A stretch of DNA of 64,000 nt from Thermoactinospora rubra. Lineage in GTDB: Bacteria > Actinomycetota > Actinomycetes > Streptosporangiales > Streptosporangiaceae. Where the stretch lies: positions 1 through 64,000 of the forward strand of contig NZ_KZ084335.1 of the NCBI RefSeq assembly GCF_002093975.1, in the 5' to 3' direction. Each line of letters begins with the position of its first letter. Position 1 is the first letter of the stretch. The translations under genes and the position numbers were made by a program. Shown here in pieces: positions 16,661-25,869 of this stretch. The notes under the pieces were generated by a model, which made no database searches, was not told the DNA's origin, and worked only from the letters and a program-made list of their open reading frames with translations.

Positions 16661-17986
16661 ATGCGCGAACTGCCGTGGCCCGCAAGGGTCTATCTGGTCG
16701 CCGTCCTGACGGCGGCCACCGTCTTGATCGCACGCTCCGACGTGCCCGCCGCCTGGGACGTCCTGCTCGTGCTGGGCCTGCTGTTCCTGGTGTGCGAGTC
16801 CATGCCGACGCTGCTGAACGTGGAGCAGTTCGCGGTGTCGGTGAGCTTCTCCGCGTCGCTGGCCGCGGTGGTGCTGGTGGGCGCCGAGGGCGCGGCCCTG
16901 GTGGGGCTGACGGCGGTGTTCTCGGTACGGCCCGGCCTGCCGCTGGTCAAGCGCCTGTTCAACGGGGCGCAGTTCGCCGTCTGCGGGTATGCGGCGGGAT
17001 GGGTCTACGAACAGTTCGGCGGCGTGTCGGGCGTGCCGGAGGTCGACGAGTTCGACCGGCTGATCGGCCCCTACGCGGCGGCCACCGCGGTGTTCGTCCC
17101 GCTGAACATCCTGCTGACGCTCACCATGGTGAAGCTGGCCACCCGGGGCGAGGTGCCGCTGCGCGGCATGGGCCAGTTCCTGCTGTCCTACCTGGGCTAC
17201 GGCACCTTCGGGCTGCTGGTGGCGGGGCTGTGGGCGACCGTGCAGTCGATCTCCGCGGTGCTGGTGCTGCTGCCGCTGTTCGTCGCCCGCTGGGCCTTCG
17301 GCCAGTACCACGCGCAGCAGCGCTCCTACGACGCCACCATCGCCGCGCTGTGCCAGGCGGTGGAGACCAAGGACTACTACACCCGCGGCCACTGCACCCG
17401 CGTGTCCCTGGCCTCCACGATGATCGCCCAGGAGATCGGCATGGGCGCCGAGCGGCTGCGCGCCATCCGCTACGCGGGGATGCTGCACGACGTCGGCAAG
17501 CTGGGCGTGCCCACCAAGGTGCTGCAGAAGGACGGGCCGCTGACCGAGGAGGAGTTCGCGGCCATCCAGCTGCACCCGATGCGCGGCCTGGAGATCGTGC
17601 GCGGCATCGACTTCCTCGACGAGGCGTTCGAGGGGATCATGCACCACCACGAGCGGCACGACGGCAAGGGCTACCCGATGGGGCTGGCCGGCTCGGAGAT
17701 CCCCGAGTTCGCCCGCATCATCGCCGTGGCCGACGCCTTCGACTCCATGACGTCGGTCCGCTCCTACCGCGGCGCCCGGCCCGTCGCCGAGGCGGTCGAG
17801 GAGCTGCGCAAGTGCGCGGGCACCCACTTCGACCCGGCGATGGTCGACGCGTTCGTCAGGGCGCTGGAGCGCCGGCCCTGGCAGCCGCCCAGCCGCGTCG
17901 TCACCGTGCCGGACGAGGCGACCGAGACCGCGGCCAAGGACCACGACGACCCGACGATGCCGATCGAGGTGCTCAGCGGCGGATGA
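16661..17986 (+). CDS. Membrane HD-GYP domain phosphohydrolase
   Basis: 441 residues. About eight hydrophobic segments in the first 220 residues form a membrane sensor part, followed by a cytoplasmic HD-GYP domain (about 225-400). The metal site HD is in MLHDVGKLG and the GYP motif is intact (HHERHDGKGYP). HD-GYP enzymes hydrolyse cyclic dinucleotides, mainly c-di-GMP. ATGA overlap with the next gene, which encodes a related protein. Confidence 0.88.
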   Translation: MRELPWPARVYLVAVLTAATVLIARSDVPAAWDVLLVLGLLFLVCESMPTLLNVEQFAVSVSFSASLAAVVLVGAEGAALVGLTAVFSVRPGLPLVKRLFNGAQFAVCGYAAGWVYEQFGGVSGVPEVDEFDRLIGPYAAATAVFVPLNILLTLTMVKLATRGEVPLRGMGQFLLSYLGYGTFGLLVAGLWATVQSISAVLVLLPLFVARWAFGQYHAQQRSYDATIAALCQAVETKDYYTRGHCTRVSLASTMIAQEIGMGAERLRAIRYAGMLHDVGKLGVPTKVLQKDGPLTEEEFAAIQLHPMRGLEIVRGIDFLDEAFEGIMHHHERHDGKGYPMGLAGSEIPEFARIIAVADAFDSMTSVRSYRGARPVAEAVEELRKCAGTHFDPAMVDAFVRALERRPWQPPSRVVTVPDEATETAAKDHDDPTMPIEVLSGG

Positions 17987-19248
17987 ACCCCACCCTGCGC
18001 GGACTGGACTCCGGCCAGCTGCTGCTCATCGCGGCGGCCGGGCTGCTGGCCGTGGCCGGGGTGGCGCACACCGCCGCCGTCGGGCTCGTCCAGCCGGAGG
18101 TGGCCATCGGCTTCGGCGCGCTCATCGCCGTGGGCGAGCTGGCCAGGCTCACCATGCCGGGCAATCGGGAGGTGGCGCCCATCGGCGCGGCGGCCGCCCT
18201 GGGGTACACGCTGCTGCTGGACATGAGCGACGAGCCGCTCACGCACGACGCCTTCCAGGTGGTGGCGGTGATCTCGGCCGGGATGATCGCCGGGGCGCTG
18301 CCCCACCTGGCCGTCGGCCGCCCGCCGCGCCTGGACGCCGTCGCCCGGCGGCTGCTTGTCGGCGCCATGCTGGCCTTCGCGTTCCGGCCGCTGGCCGACA
18401 CCCTCTACGCGACCACCCATTCGCTCGATCCGACCTGGTGGCCGGCCCTGGGCGTCATGGTGGTGCTCATCGCCGTGACGCTGCTGGCCGACGTGCTGGT
18501 CGCCGCGGCACTGCGGGCCGAGCAGGTGCGCACGGCCTTCCGCGTCGCGGTGCGCGACGAGATCAACATGGCCTTCCCGCTGGGCGCGGCGGTGGCGGCG
18601 TCCGGCGTGCTGCTGGCGCTGGCCGCGCACAGCATGGACATGGTCGCGTTGCTCGTCTTCGCGGCTCCGCTGCTGGTCACGCAGGTGGCCTTCCGCAAGT
18701 ACGCGGGGATCCGGGCCACGTACCTGCAGACGGTCCGCGCGCTGTCGCGGGTGACGGAGGTCGGCGGCTACGTCGAGCCGGGGCACTCGCGGCGGGTCAG
18801 CAAGCTGGCCGTGGCCGTCGGCCGCGAGCTGGGCATGGCCGAGCCGGAGCTGCTGGACCTGGAGTACGCGGCGCTGATGCACGACATCGGGCAGCTGTCG
18901 TTGCGCGACCCGATTCCCAGCGGGGCGACGGTGCTGACGGACCCGCAGCAGGCGCGGCGCATCGCGGAGCTGGGCGCGGCGGTCATCAAGCAGACGGGGG
19001 TGCTGGACTGGGTGGCCGAGCTGGTGCGCCGCCAGTGCGACTCGGTGGCCGAGGACCCGCCGCTGTCCAGCCGCGTCATCAAGGCCTGCAACGCCTACGA
19101 CGACCTGGTGGGCGGGTCGACCGACCGCGACCGCGCCCATGCCGCGCTCGAACGCATCCGGCTGGGGGTGGGCACCGACTACGACCCGGCGGTCATCGAG
19201 GCGCTCGCCCGGGTCGTGGATCGCCTGACGCCGTTGCACCGGTTGTGA
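17983..19248 (+). CDS. Membrane HD-domain protein lacking the GYP motif
   Basis: 421 residues, same plan as its upstream neighbour: a multi-span N-terminal half, then an HD domain (about 250-415). The HD pair is kept (LMHDIGQLS), but the stretch that should carry HHExxDGxGYP reads VRRQCDSVAEDP, so the GYP loop is missing. It may bind rather than cleave a nucleotide, or act on another substrate. Overlapping start and stop codons with the HD-GYP gene suggest that the two proteins form a pair. Confidence 0.85.
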   Translation: MNPTLRGLDSGQLLLIAAAGLLAVAGVAHTAAVGLVQPEVAIGFGALIAVGELARLTMPGNREVAPIGAAAALGYTLLLDMSDEPLTHDAFQVVAVISAGMIAGALPHLAVGRPPRLDAVARRLLVGAMLAFAFRPLADTLYATTHSLDPTWWPALGVMVVLIAVTLLADVLVAAALRAEQVRTAFRVAVRDEINMAFPLGAAVAASGVLLALAAHSMDMVALLVFAAPLLVTQVAFRKYAGIRATYLQTVRALSRVTEVGGYVEPGHSRRVSKLAVAVGRELGMAEPELLDLEYAALMHDIGQLSLRDPIPSGATVLTDPQQARRIAELGAAVIKQTGVLDWVAELVRRQCDSVAEDPPLSSRVIKACNAYDDLVGGSTDRDRAHAALERIRLGVGTDYDPAVIEALARVVDRLTPLHRL

Positions 19249-19357
19249 CGCTCTCGCGCGCATGCCCCGCATTGTGGGATTCCTACAGATCGCATCCTCC
19301 GGATCGGTGGTCTGCGAGGAAAAGGCAACCCATGCGGCGGGCCGTAATGTGGTCGGC

Positions 19358-20737
19358 GTGCTTAGTGAGACGCTTGGACCCGTCCTGATCGCCAACCGCG
19401 GAGAGATCGCCCGGCGCGTCATCCGCACCGTCCAGCGGCTGGGCCTGCGCGCCATCGCGGTGCACTCCGAGGCCGACGCCGGCCTGCCGTTCGTCCGCGA
19501 GGCCGACGAGGCCGTCCTGCTGGGCCCCGCCAACCCCGCCCAGAGCTACCTCGACGTCGCCAAGGTCCTGGAGGCGGCGCGGTCCACGGGCGCGAGGGCG
19601 ATCCACCCCGGCTACGGCTTCCTCTCCGAGAACGCCGCCTTCGCCCGTGCCGTCGCCGAGGCGGGCCTGACGTGGATCGGCCCGGCGCCCGAGGCGATCG
19701 AGCGGATGGGCGACAAGATCAACGCGCGCAACCTCATGGAGCAGGCCGGCGTCCCGGTGGCCGCGGGCACGAGGGAGCCGGTGACCGACCTGGCCCAGGC
19801 GCTCGCGGCGGCACAGGAGATCGGCTACCCGGTCATGGTGAAGGCGGCCGGCGGCGGTGGCGGCATCGGCATGGGCGTGGCGCACGACGAGGCCGGGCTG
19901 GCCAAGGCGTTCGAACAGGCGGCCAGGGCGGCGGCGCGGTTCGCCGGCGCCGCGGCGGCGGGCGGCGAGGGCGACGCGCTCGCGGCGCCCGCGATCCTGC
20001 TGGAGCGCTACATCGAGCGTGCCAGGCACGTGGAGGTGCAGATCCTGGGCCTGCCCGACGGGCGCGTGCTGGCCCTGGGCGAGCGGGACTGCTCGGTGCA
20101 GCGCCGCCACCAGAAGGTCGTGGAGGAGTCCCCCTCGCCCGGCATCACCCCCGAGCTGCGCGAGCGGATGCTGGCCGCCGCGGTCCGCGCCGGCGAGGCG
20201 GTCGGCTACCTCGGCGCGGGAACGGTCGAGTGCCTGGTCGACGCCGACAAGCAGGACTTCGTCTTCCTGGAGATGAACACCCGCCTCCAGGTCGAGCACC
20301 CGGTCACCGAGATGGTCACCGGCCTGGACCTGGTGGAGCTGCAGCTGCGGATCGCCGCCGGGGAGACGCCCGAGGTCACGGTGGAGCCCAGGGGGCACGC
20401 CATCGAGTTCCGCGTCTACGCCGAGGACCCCAAGCGGTTCCTCCCCGGCCCCGGCGCCATCACGACGTGGAAGGAACCCGAGGGCGAGGGCGTGCGGGTG
20501 GACTCCGGCTACGAGAGCGGCACGACCGTCACGCCGTTCTACGACCCGCTCATGGCCAAGCTCGTCGTGTACGGCGACAGCCGCGCCGAGGCGCTGCGGC
20601 GGGCGCGCGAGGCGGTCCAGGCGTTCGTCGTCGAGGGCCCGAAGAACAACCTGCCGTTCTGCGCTGAACTGCTGGAGAATGCGGAGTTTGTCAGCGGCGA
20701 GTACGACACGGGCCTGGTCGGCCGCATGCGGGCCTGA
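19358..20737 (+). CDS. Biotin carboxylase subunit of an acyl-CoA carboxylase
   Basis: 459 residues. ATP-grasp biotin carboxylase: N-terminal PVLIANRGEIARRV, the Gly-rich ATP loop KAAGGGGGIGMG, QRRHQKVVEE and EMNTRLQVEHPVTE are all present. It carboxylates biotin on a carrier protein with bicarbonate and ATP. It ends without a fused biotin domain; a free carrier is encoded next. GTG at 19358 is chosen because it gives the usual N terminus. TAATGT lies eight bases upstream, which points to a leaderless message. No carboxyltransferase gene is nearby. Confidence 0.9.
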   Translation: MLSETLGPVLIANRGEIARRVIRTVQRLGLRAIAVHSEADAGLPFVREADEAVLLGPANPAQSYLDVAKVLEAARSTGARAIHPGYGFLSENAAFARAVAEAGLTWIGPAPEAIERMGDKINARNLMEQAGVPVAAGTREPVTDLAQALAAAQEIGYPVMVKAAGGGGGIGMGVAHDEAGLAKAFEQAARAAARFAGAAAAGGEGDALAAPAILLERYIERARHVEVQILGLPDGRVLALGERDCSVQRRHQKVVEESPSPGITPELRERMLAAAVRAGEAVGYLGAGTVECLVDADKQDFVFLEMNTRLQVEHPVTEMVTGLDLVELQLRIAAGETPEVTVEPRGHAIEFRVYAEDPKRFLPGPGAITTWKEPEGEGVRVDSGYESGTTVTPFYDPLMAKLVVYGDSRAEALRRAREAVQAFVVEGPKNNLPFCAELLENAEFVSGEYDTGLVGRMRA

Positions 20738-20775
20738 CCCGCGTGTCATTGTTGGTTCTGGAAAGGGGAGCACAG

Positions 20776-20988
20776 ATGGCGGAAGTCCGGGCCGAGATGG
20801 TGGCCAACGTGTGGAAGGTCGTCGTGAGCGAGGGCGACAGCGTCTCCGAGGGCGACACGCTGGTCATCCTGGAGTCGATGAAGATGGAGATCCCGGTCCT
20901 GGCCGAGGACGACGGCGTGGTGGCCCAGCTGAAGGTGGCCGAGGGCGACGTGGTCCAGGAGGGCGACCTCATCGCCGTCATCGACTAG
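20776..20988 (+). CDS. Free-standing biotin carboxyl carrier protein
   Basis: 70 residues, just the biotinyl domain. ESMKMEIPV contains the Lys that BirA biotinylates. Ribosome site GAAAGGGGAG precedes the ATG. It lies 38 bp after the biotin carboxylase gene and should be its carrier. It resembles the short biotinylated protein TB7.3 (Rv3221c) of mycobacteria. Its 3' end overlaps the convergent thioesterase gene by 11 bp. Confidence 0.93.
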   Translation: MAEVRAEMVANVWKVVVSEGDSVSEGDTLVILESMKMEIPVLAEDDGVVAQLKVAEGDVVQEGDLIAVID

Positions 20989-21361
20989 CGATCCTCGCCA
21001 GAAACTTCTCGCGGTCGACGACCACGCGCTCGACGGTGCCGCGGCCGACGACCCTGCCCCGCTCGCGCGCCTGGAAGCCGAAGACCAGCCGCCGGCCGTC
21101 GACCCGGGTCAGCTCGACGTCGACCTCGACGTGGGCGCCGAGCGGGCTGGCGGCGAGGTGCTCCAGCTCCACGCGGGTGCCGACCGAGGTCTGCCCGGGT
21201 TCGAGGCGGTCGCGCAGGGCCTCGACCGTCGCCCGCTCCGCCAGCGCCAGGAGGCGGGGCGTGGCCAGCACGGGCACGTCGCCGCTGCCGACCTTCTGGG
21301 CGGTATCCTCCCGCTCGACCATGATGAGGAGCGAGGCGCGAAGACCGGGAGCGAGCGTCAT
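20978..21361 (-). CDS. FlK-like hotdog thioesterase
   Basis: 127 residues, single hotdog domain. The family pattern VPVLATPRLLALAE (Thr and Glu), LEPGQTSVGT and VELEHLAASPLG (His) matches the Thr/Glu/His set of fluoroacetyl-CoA thioesterase relatives; the substrate here is unlikely to be fluoroacetate. The ATG shares the tetramer CATG with the start codon of the divergent gene. TAGGCT seven to twelve bases upstream is a plausible -10, so the mRNA would be leaderless and its promoter lies inside the neighbour's coding sequence. Confidence 0.82.
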   Translation of the reverse strand: MTLAPGLRASLLIMVEREDTAQKVGSGDVPVLATPRLLALAERATVEALRDRLEPGQTSVGTRVELEHLAASPLGAHVEVDVELTRVDGRRLVFGFQARERGRVVGRGTVERVVVDREKFLARIASR

Positions 21362-21539
21362 GACCTCAGCCTACTGCGATCACTGCGGCGGCCCCGCGGA
21401 GGATGATCACGCGGCGTGCGCGCGGGCGCGGGCGATGGAGCCGCCGCGGTACTGCCCGCACTGCCGTCGCCGCCTCGTCGTGCAGGTGACCCCGACGTCC
21501 TGGTCGGCGCGGTGCGCCGAGCACGGCCTCCTTCAGTGA
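21360..21539 (+). CDS. bsaP: Biotin synthase auxiliary protein-like (BsaP) small Cys protein
   Basis: 59 residues. CDHCG near the start, YCPHCRRRLVVQVTPTSW in the middle and ARCAEHG at the end match the conserved pattern of BsaP, the small protein that actinobacterial BioB needs to rebuild its auxiliary iron-sulfur cluster. This rests on recalled family features, not a search. A generic zinc-ribbon protein is the alternative. It lies about 19 kb from bioB here, but next to the biotin carboxylase and carrier genes. GGGAG lies eight bases before the ATG. Confidence 0.6.
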   Translation: MTSAYCDHCGGPAEDDHAACARARAMEPPRYCPHCRRRLVVQVTPTSWSARCAEHGLLQ

Positions 21540-21707
21540 TTTCTCCGATCGGGCGCAGGCCAGCACGGTAGGGTTTATCCGAGCTTGTGATGATTCTTGT
21601 GATGCTGGTGAGGTAAAGTCCGTAAACCCTGACTTCTGCGTCGCCTCGACGCGAGTCCGTTGTGTTGGGGTTGGCGAGTTAGGAGAGGCAGGGGCAACGG
21701 GGGAGAG

Positions 21708-23255
21708 ATGGCTGGCCAAGGTACGACGCTTGCGGGAAGGTATCGGCTCGACACCCGCATAGGCGCCGGTGGCATGGGCGAGGTCTGGCGCGGGGAGGAC
21801 ATCGTCCTGGCGCGCACCGTCGCCGTGAAGGTGCTGCTCCCTGGCCGCACGACCGATCCCGGCTTCGTCGCGCGCTTCCAGGCCGAGGCCCGCGCGATGG
21901 CCACCGTCAACCACCCGGGCGTCGTCGACGTCTACGACTACGGCGTCAGCGGGGACAACGTCTACCTGGTGATGAAGTTCGTCGACGGCGAGCCGCTCGA
22001 CCGCCTGCTCACCCGGCTGGGCCGCATCGCCCCCGAGTCCGCCATGGAACTCGTCGCCCAGGCCGCCTCGGCCCTGCAGGCCGTCCACGACCAGGGCATC
22101 GTCCACCGCGACGTCAAGCCGGGCAACCTGCTGGTCCAGCGCGACGGCACGCTCGTGCTCACCGACTTCGGCATCGCCCGGGCGGATGCGGGCAGCCGCC
22201 TCACCGACGCGGGCATGGTGCTGGGCACCGCCGCCTACTGCGCGCCCGAGCAGGCCGAGGGCATGCCCGTGACGCCCGCCGTCGACATCTACGCGCTCGG
22301 CGTGGTGGCCTACGAGTGCCTGGCCGGGGTGCGGCCCTTCGACGGGGACAGCGCCGTCACGATCGCGCTCAAGCACATCCGCGAGACCCCGCCGCCGCTG
22401 CCGCCCGACATTCCGGCCCCAGTGCGGGCGCTGGTGGAGCGGGCGCTGTCGAAGGACCCCGCGGCGCGCTTCCCCAGCGCCGCCGCGATGAGCACCGCCG
22501 CCCGCCAGGTCGCGATCGGCGCGGCCCACCTGGGCGACCTGGAGCCGGTCACCACGGGCGCCACGATGGCCCGTCCCGAGCCGCCGCCCCGGCCCGAGAA
22601 CACCACGCTGGAGGCCGCTCCGTCACGGCGCGGCCGCCGCGCGTCCAAGGCCCGCAGCAGCAAGGGCGGCCTGGTGGCGGGCATCGCCGTCGTGGCCGTC
22701 CTCGGGGTGGGCGCGGGCGCGTTCGCCATCACCGGCGGCGAGATCCTCAATCCCACGCCCACACCCACGTCGACCAACGTCGGCGCCGTCGGCAAGACGT
22801 CCTCCATCTCGAAACCCCCCAAGTCGCCTACCAGGAACCACCAGACGCGGCCCTCGGAGACCAAGCCCACGGTCCGGCCCTCCATGGAGGATCCCGAACC
22901 GTCGCAGGAGCCTTCGACGTCCGAGCCCACGAAGACCGAGCCCACCAAGCCCACGGTCTCGCCCACCAAGCCGACCACCACGCCGACGGTGCAGCGCAAG
23001 AAGATCCCGCCGGTCTACCACCTGACCCCGGCCGCGGCCCAGGAACTGCTCAGGAAGGCGGGCTTCAAGCAGGTCAACACCTTCAAGGACCACGACCCCG
23101 ACTGGAAGGGCTGCGTGAAGATCGGCGCGGTGGAGCCCGAAGTGGGCACCCTCCACCCGATCGACAAGAAGATCACGCTGACCGTGATCGAGGACATCGC
23201 CTGCTCGGTCAGCCCGTCGCCGTCCACGAGCCCGTCGCCGACCAAGACCCCCTAG
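21708..23255 (+). CDS. Transmembrane serine/threonine kinase with one PASTA domain
   Basis: 515 residues. Kinase domain 10-270: GAGGMGEVW loop, K41, HRDVKPGN with catalytic D135, DFG D153, APE motif CAPEQ. A basic juxtamembrane stretch and one membrane span (about 325-345) follow, then a Pro/Thr/Ser/Lys linker of about 100 residues and a single C-terminal PASTA-like domain (VYHLTPAAAQELLRKAGF). Such kinases monitor cell-wall fragments and phosphorylate division or wall enzymes. One PASTA repeat is fewer than in PknB (four), so this is an accessory kinase. GGGAGAG precedes the ATG. It ends one base from the convergent dehydrogenase gene. Confidence 0.9.
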   Translation: MAGQGTTLAGRYRLDTRIGAGGMGEVWRGEDIVLARTVAVKVLLPGRTTDPGFVARFQAEARAMATVNHPGVVDVYDYGVSGDNVYLVMKFVDGEPLDRLLTRLGRIAPESAMELVAQAASALQAVHDQGIVHRDVKPGNLLVQRDGTLVLTDFGIARADAGSRLTDAGMVLGTAAYCAPEQAEGMPVTPAVDIYALGVVAYECLAGVRPFDGDSAVTIALKHIRETPPPLPPDIPAPVRALVERALSKDPAARFPSAAAMSTAARQVAIGAAHLGDLEPVTTGATMARPEPPPRPENTTLEAAPSRRGRRASKARSSKGGLVAGIAVVAVLGVGAGAFAITGGEILNPTPTPTSTNVGAVGKTSSISKPPKSPTRNHQTRPSETKPTVRPSMEDPEPSQEPSTSEPTKTEPTKPTVSPTKPTTTPTVQRKKIPPVYHLTPAAAQELLRKAGFKQVNTFKDHDPDWKGCVKIGAVEPEVGTLHPIDKKITLTVIEDIACSVSPSPSTSPSPTKTP

Positions 23256-23256
23256 G

Positions 23257-24363
23257 CTAGAAAACGATCACCGGCTTGACGGCCTTTCCGGCGGCCATGT
23301 GCTCGGCGGCCAGGGCGATGTCGTTGAACGCGTAGTGGAAGATCAGCCTGTCCACCGGCAGGCGGCCGTCGCGCACGAGCCGGACCAGGGCGGGGATGAA
23401 TGTCTGCGGCTCGCCGTCGCCCAGGGTCAGGCCCGTCACCCGGCGGCCGGGGAGCATGGCGTTGACGTCCAGGGCGACCTCCGTGCCGAACGGCGGCGCG
23501 CCGACCAGCACGAGCGTGCCGCGCGGCGCGAGGGCGTCGGCGCCCTTGCGCACCACGGCGACGCTGCCTGTGGTGTCCACGACGCCGTCGGCTCCCCGCC
23601 CGCCGGTGAGGTCGAGGATCGCCTCGGTCACGTCGGCCTCCCCGACGTCGACCGTGTGGGTCGCGCCGACCTCGCGGGCCAGCCGCAGGCGTTCGCCGAT
23701 CCTGTCGACGGCGACGATCGTCGTCGCGGGCGTGAGCGCTGCGGCCATGACGGCCGACAGCCCGACGGCGCCCGCGCCCAGGACCGCGACGCAGCTGCCC
23801 GGCTCCGGCCGCAGCACGTTCCAGATCGCGCCCGCCCCGGTCTGGACCCCGCAGCCCAGGGGCGCGACGGACTCCAGCGGCACGGCGGGGTCGACCTTCA
23901 CCATGCTGCGCCGGTCCACCAGGGCCCGTACGGCGAGGGAGGACTGCCCGAAGAAGTGGCCGCCCAGCGGGACGCCGTCGCGGCTGATCGTGGCGTTGCC
24001 GTCGGCGCGGCGGCCCCCGATGAGGTTCAACGGCAGCCAGGCGGCGCAGTAGGCGGGATGGCCTCCCCGGCAGTCGCGGCAGTGGCCGCAGGAGGTGAAC
24101 GACAGCACGACGTGGTCGCCGGGCGCGATGTCGGTGATCGCCGATCCGACCGCCTCCACGACGCCCGCCCCCTCGTGGCCGAGCACGCCGGGCAGCGGGA
24201 ACGGCAGCGCGCCCGCGGCCACGCCCAGGTCGGTGTGGCACAGGCCCGCGGCCACCATGCGGACGACCGCCTCGTCCGGCCTTGGCTCGTCGAGTTCGAC
24301 CTCGGTCAGGGTGAACGGCGCGCCGGCCGATTCGACGACGGCGGCCCGGGTCGGTGTGCTCAT
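23257..24363 (-). CDS. Zinc-dependent (aryl-)alcohol dehydrogenase
   Basis: 368 residues, medium-chain dehydrogenase. Catalytic zinc ligands lie in GLCHTDLG and GHEGAGVVE; structural zinc cysteines in CGHCRDCRGGHPAYC; NAD-binding VLGAGAVGLSAVMAA. The overall pattern (GCGVQTGAGAIWNVL) is that of AreB/benzyl alcohol dehydrogenases that oxidise aromatic alcohols to aldehydes. GAAGGAG precedes the ATG. It follows the aldehyde dehydrogenase gene by 11 bp in one operon, so alcohol to aldehyde to acid is the likely sequence. Confidence 0.88.
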   Translation of the reverse strand: MSTPTRAAVVESAGAPFTLTEVELDEPRPDEAVVRMVAAGLCHTDLGVAAGALPFPLPGVLGHEGAGVVEAVGSAITDIAPGDHVVLSFTSCGHCRDCRGGHPAYCAAWLPLNLIGGRRADGNATISRDGVPLGGHFFGQSSLAVRALVDRRSMVKVDPAVPLESVAPLGCGVQTGAGAIWNVLRPEPGSCVAVLGAGAVGLSAVMAAALTPATTIVAVDRIGERLRLAREVGATHTVDVGEADVTEAILDLTGGRGADGVVDTTGSVAVVRKGADALAPRGTLVLVGAPPFGTEVALDVNAMLPGRRVTGLTLGDGEPQTFIPALVRLVRDGRLPVDRLIFHYAFNDIALAAEHMAAGKAVKPVIVF

Positions 24364-24374
24364 GACGCGCTCCT

Positions 24375-25829
24375 TCAGTCCAGTGAGACGACGACGGACT
24401 TGGTCCTGGTGTACGAGGCGAGGGCCTCCGGCCCGTACTCCCGTCCGTAGCCGGAGTCCTTGACACCTCCGAACGGCACGGCGGGATCGAGCATCGCCCA
24501 GTCGTTGACCCAGACGATCCCGGCCTGGAGCCTGGCCGCCACCCGGTGCGCGCGGGCCACGTCGGCGGTCTGGATCCCCGCCGCCAGTCCGTACGGCGTG
24601 GCGTTGGCCATCTCGACGGCCTCGTCCTCGGAGTCGAACGGCTGAACGGTGAGGACCGGGCCGAAGATCTCCTCCTGGACGACCCGGGAGCCGGCGGCCA
24701 GGTCGGCGATGACGGTGGGCCGGTAGTAGTAGCCGCCGTTCAGGTCGAGCCGCTCGCCGCCGCACACGATTCGGCCGCCCTCCCGGCGGGCCTGTTCGAC
24801 GTACTCCTCGACCTTCTTGACGTGCCGGTCGGCGGCCATCGGTCCCACGACGGTGCCTGGGTCGCGGGGGTCGCCGACCGGGACGCCGGGAACGGCCTGG
24901 GCGAGGATGCCGAGGATCGTCTCGTAGAGCGGCCGGGCGACCAGCAGCCGTGGCCCGGCCATGCAGAACTGGCCGGTGTTGAAGACGAACGCCTTGATGA
25001 TCGCGCCGATGGCCTTGTCCAGGTCGGCGTCCTCGAAGACGAGGTGGGCGGCGTTGCCGCCGAGTTCCATGGTGACCGGCTTGAGCGCCGCGCCCGCGAC
25101 GCTCGCGGCGTGCCGCCCGACGGCCGTGGAGCCGGTGAAGGCGATCTTGTCGATGCCCGGGTGCTCCAGCAGGGCCTTCCCGGCCTTCGCGCCCATGCCC
25201 GTGACGACGTTGACCACGCCGTCCGGGACGCCGGCCTCCTGGAACAGCCGGGCCATGAACAGGGCGCTCAGCGGTGTGTCCTCCGACGGCTTGTGCACCA
25301 CGGTGTTCCCGGCCGCGAGCGCCGGCGCCAGCTTGGAGCCCGACAGGATGAGCGGGAAGTTGAACGGCGTGATCGCGGCCACCACGCCCAGCGGTTCGCG
25401 GCGGGTGTAGGCCAGGGCGTTCAGAGGGGTCCCCCGGGTGGCGCCGTCCAGGGTCTGCGCCAGGCCGGCGTAGTACTCGTACTGCTCGGCCGTCGTCTCG
25501 ACGTCGACCGCGCGGCACAGCGTGACCGGCTTGCCGACGTCCAGGCTCTCCAGCCGGGTGAGCTCGTCGGCGTGTTCCCTGACGAGGTCGGCCACCCTGC
25601 GCAGTACGCGGGCCCGCTCCCGGCCGCTCGTCGCGGCCCACGGTCCCCTGTCGAACGCCTCGCGGGCGGCTCCGACGGCGGCGTCGACGTCGGAGGCGTC
25701 GGCATCGGCCACGGTGGCGGCCACCCGGCCGGTGGAGGGGTCGACGACGTCCGCGCGACCACCGCCCGCCGATTCGCGCCACCGCCCGCCGATGAACAGC
25801 AGGCCGTCCTCGATTTTGTGGTCGCCCAT
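24375..25829 (-). CDS. NAD(P)-dependent aldehyde dehydrogenase
   Basis: 484 residues, full length. Catalytic Glu in MELGGNAAH, nucleophile Cys in FNTGQFCMAGPR, cofactor loop FTGSTAVGRHAA, and ITPFNFPLILSGSKLAPAL, where oxyanion Asn lies. With the neighbouring aryl-alcohol dehydrogenase and VanAB-like genes, the likely substrate is an aromatic aldehyde such as vanillin. The ATG at 25829 has AAGGGA upstream. The promoter region carries two MarR-type palindromes. Confidence 0.88.
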   Translation of the reverse strand: MGDHKIEDGLLFIGGRWRESAGGGRADVVDPSTGRVAATVADADASDVDAAVGAAREAFDRGPWAATSGRERARVLRRVADLVREHADELTRLESLDVGKPVTLCRAVDVETTAEQYEYYAGLAQTLDGATRGTPLNALAYTRREPLGVVAAITPFNFPLILSGSKLAPALAAGNTVVHKPSEDTPLSALFMARLFQEAGVPDGVVNVVTGMGAKAGKALLEHPGIDKIAFTGSTAVGRHAASVAGAALKPVTMELGGNAAHLVFEDADLDKAIGAIIKAFVFNTGQFCMAGPRLLVARPLYETILGILAQAVPGVPVGDPRDPGTVVGPMAADRHVKKVEEYVEQARREGGRIVCGGERLDLNGGYYYRPTVIADLAAGSRVVQEEIFGPVLTVQPFDSEDEAVEMANATPYGLAAGIQTADVARAHRVAARLQAGIVWVNDWAMLDPAVPFGGVKDSGYGREYGPEALASYTRTKSVVVSLD

Positions 25830-25869
25830 GCCGAGCCGTCCCTTCACCTGGGGAATCCGGCGATCTATC

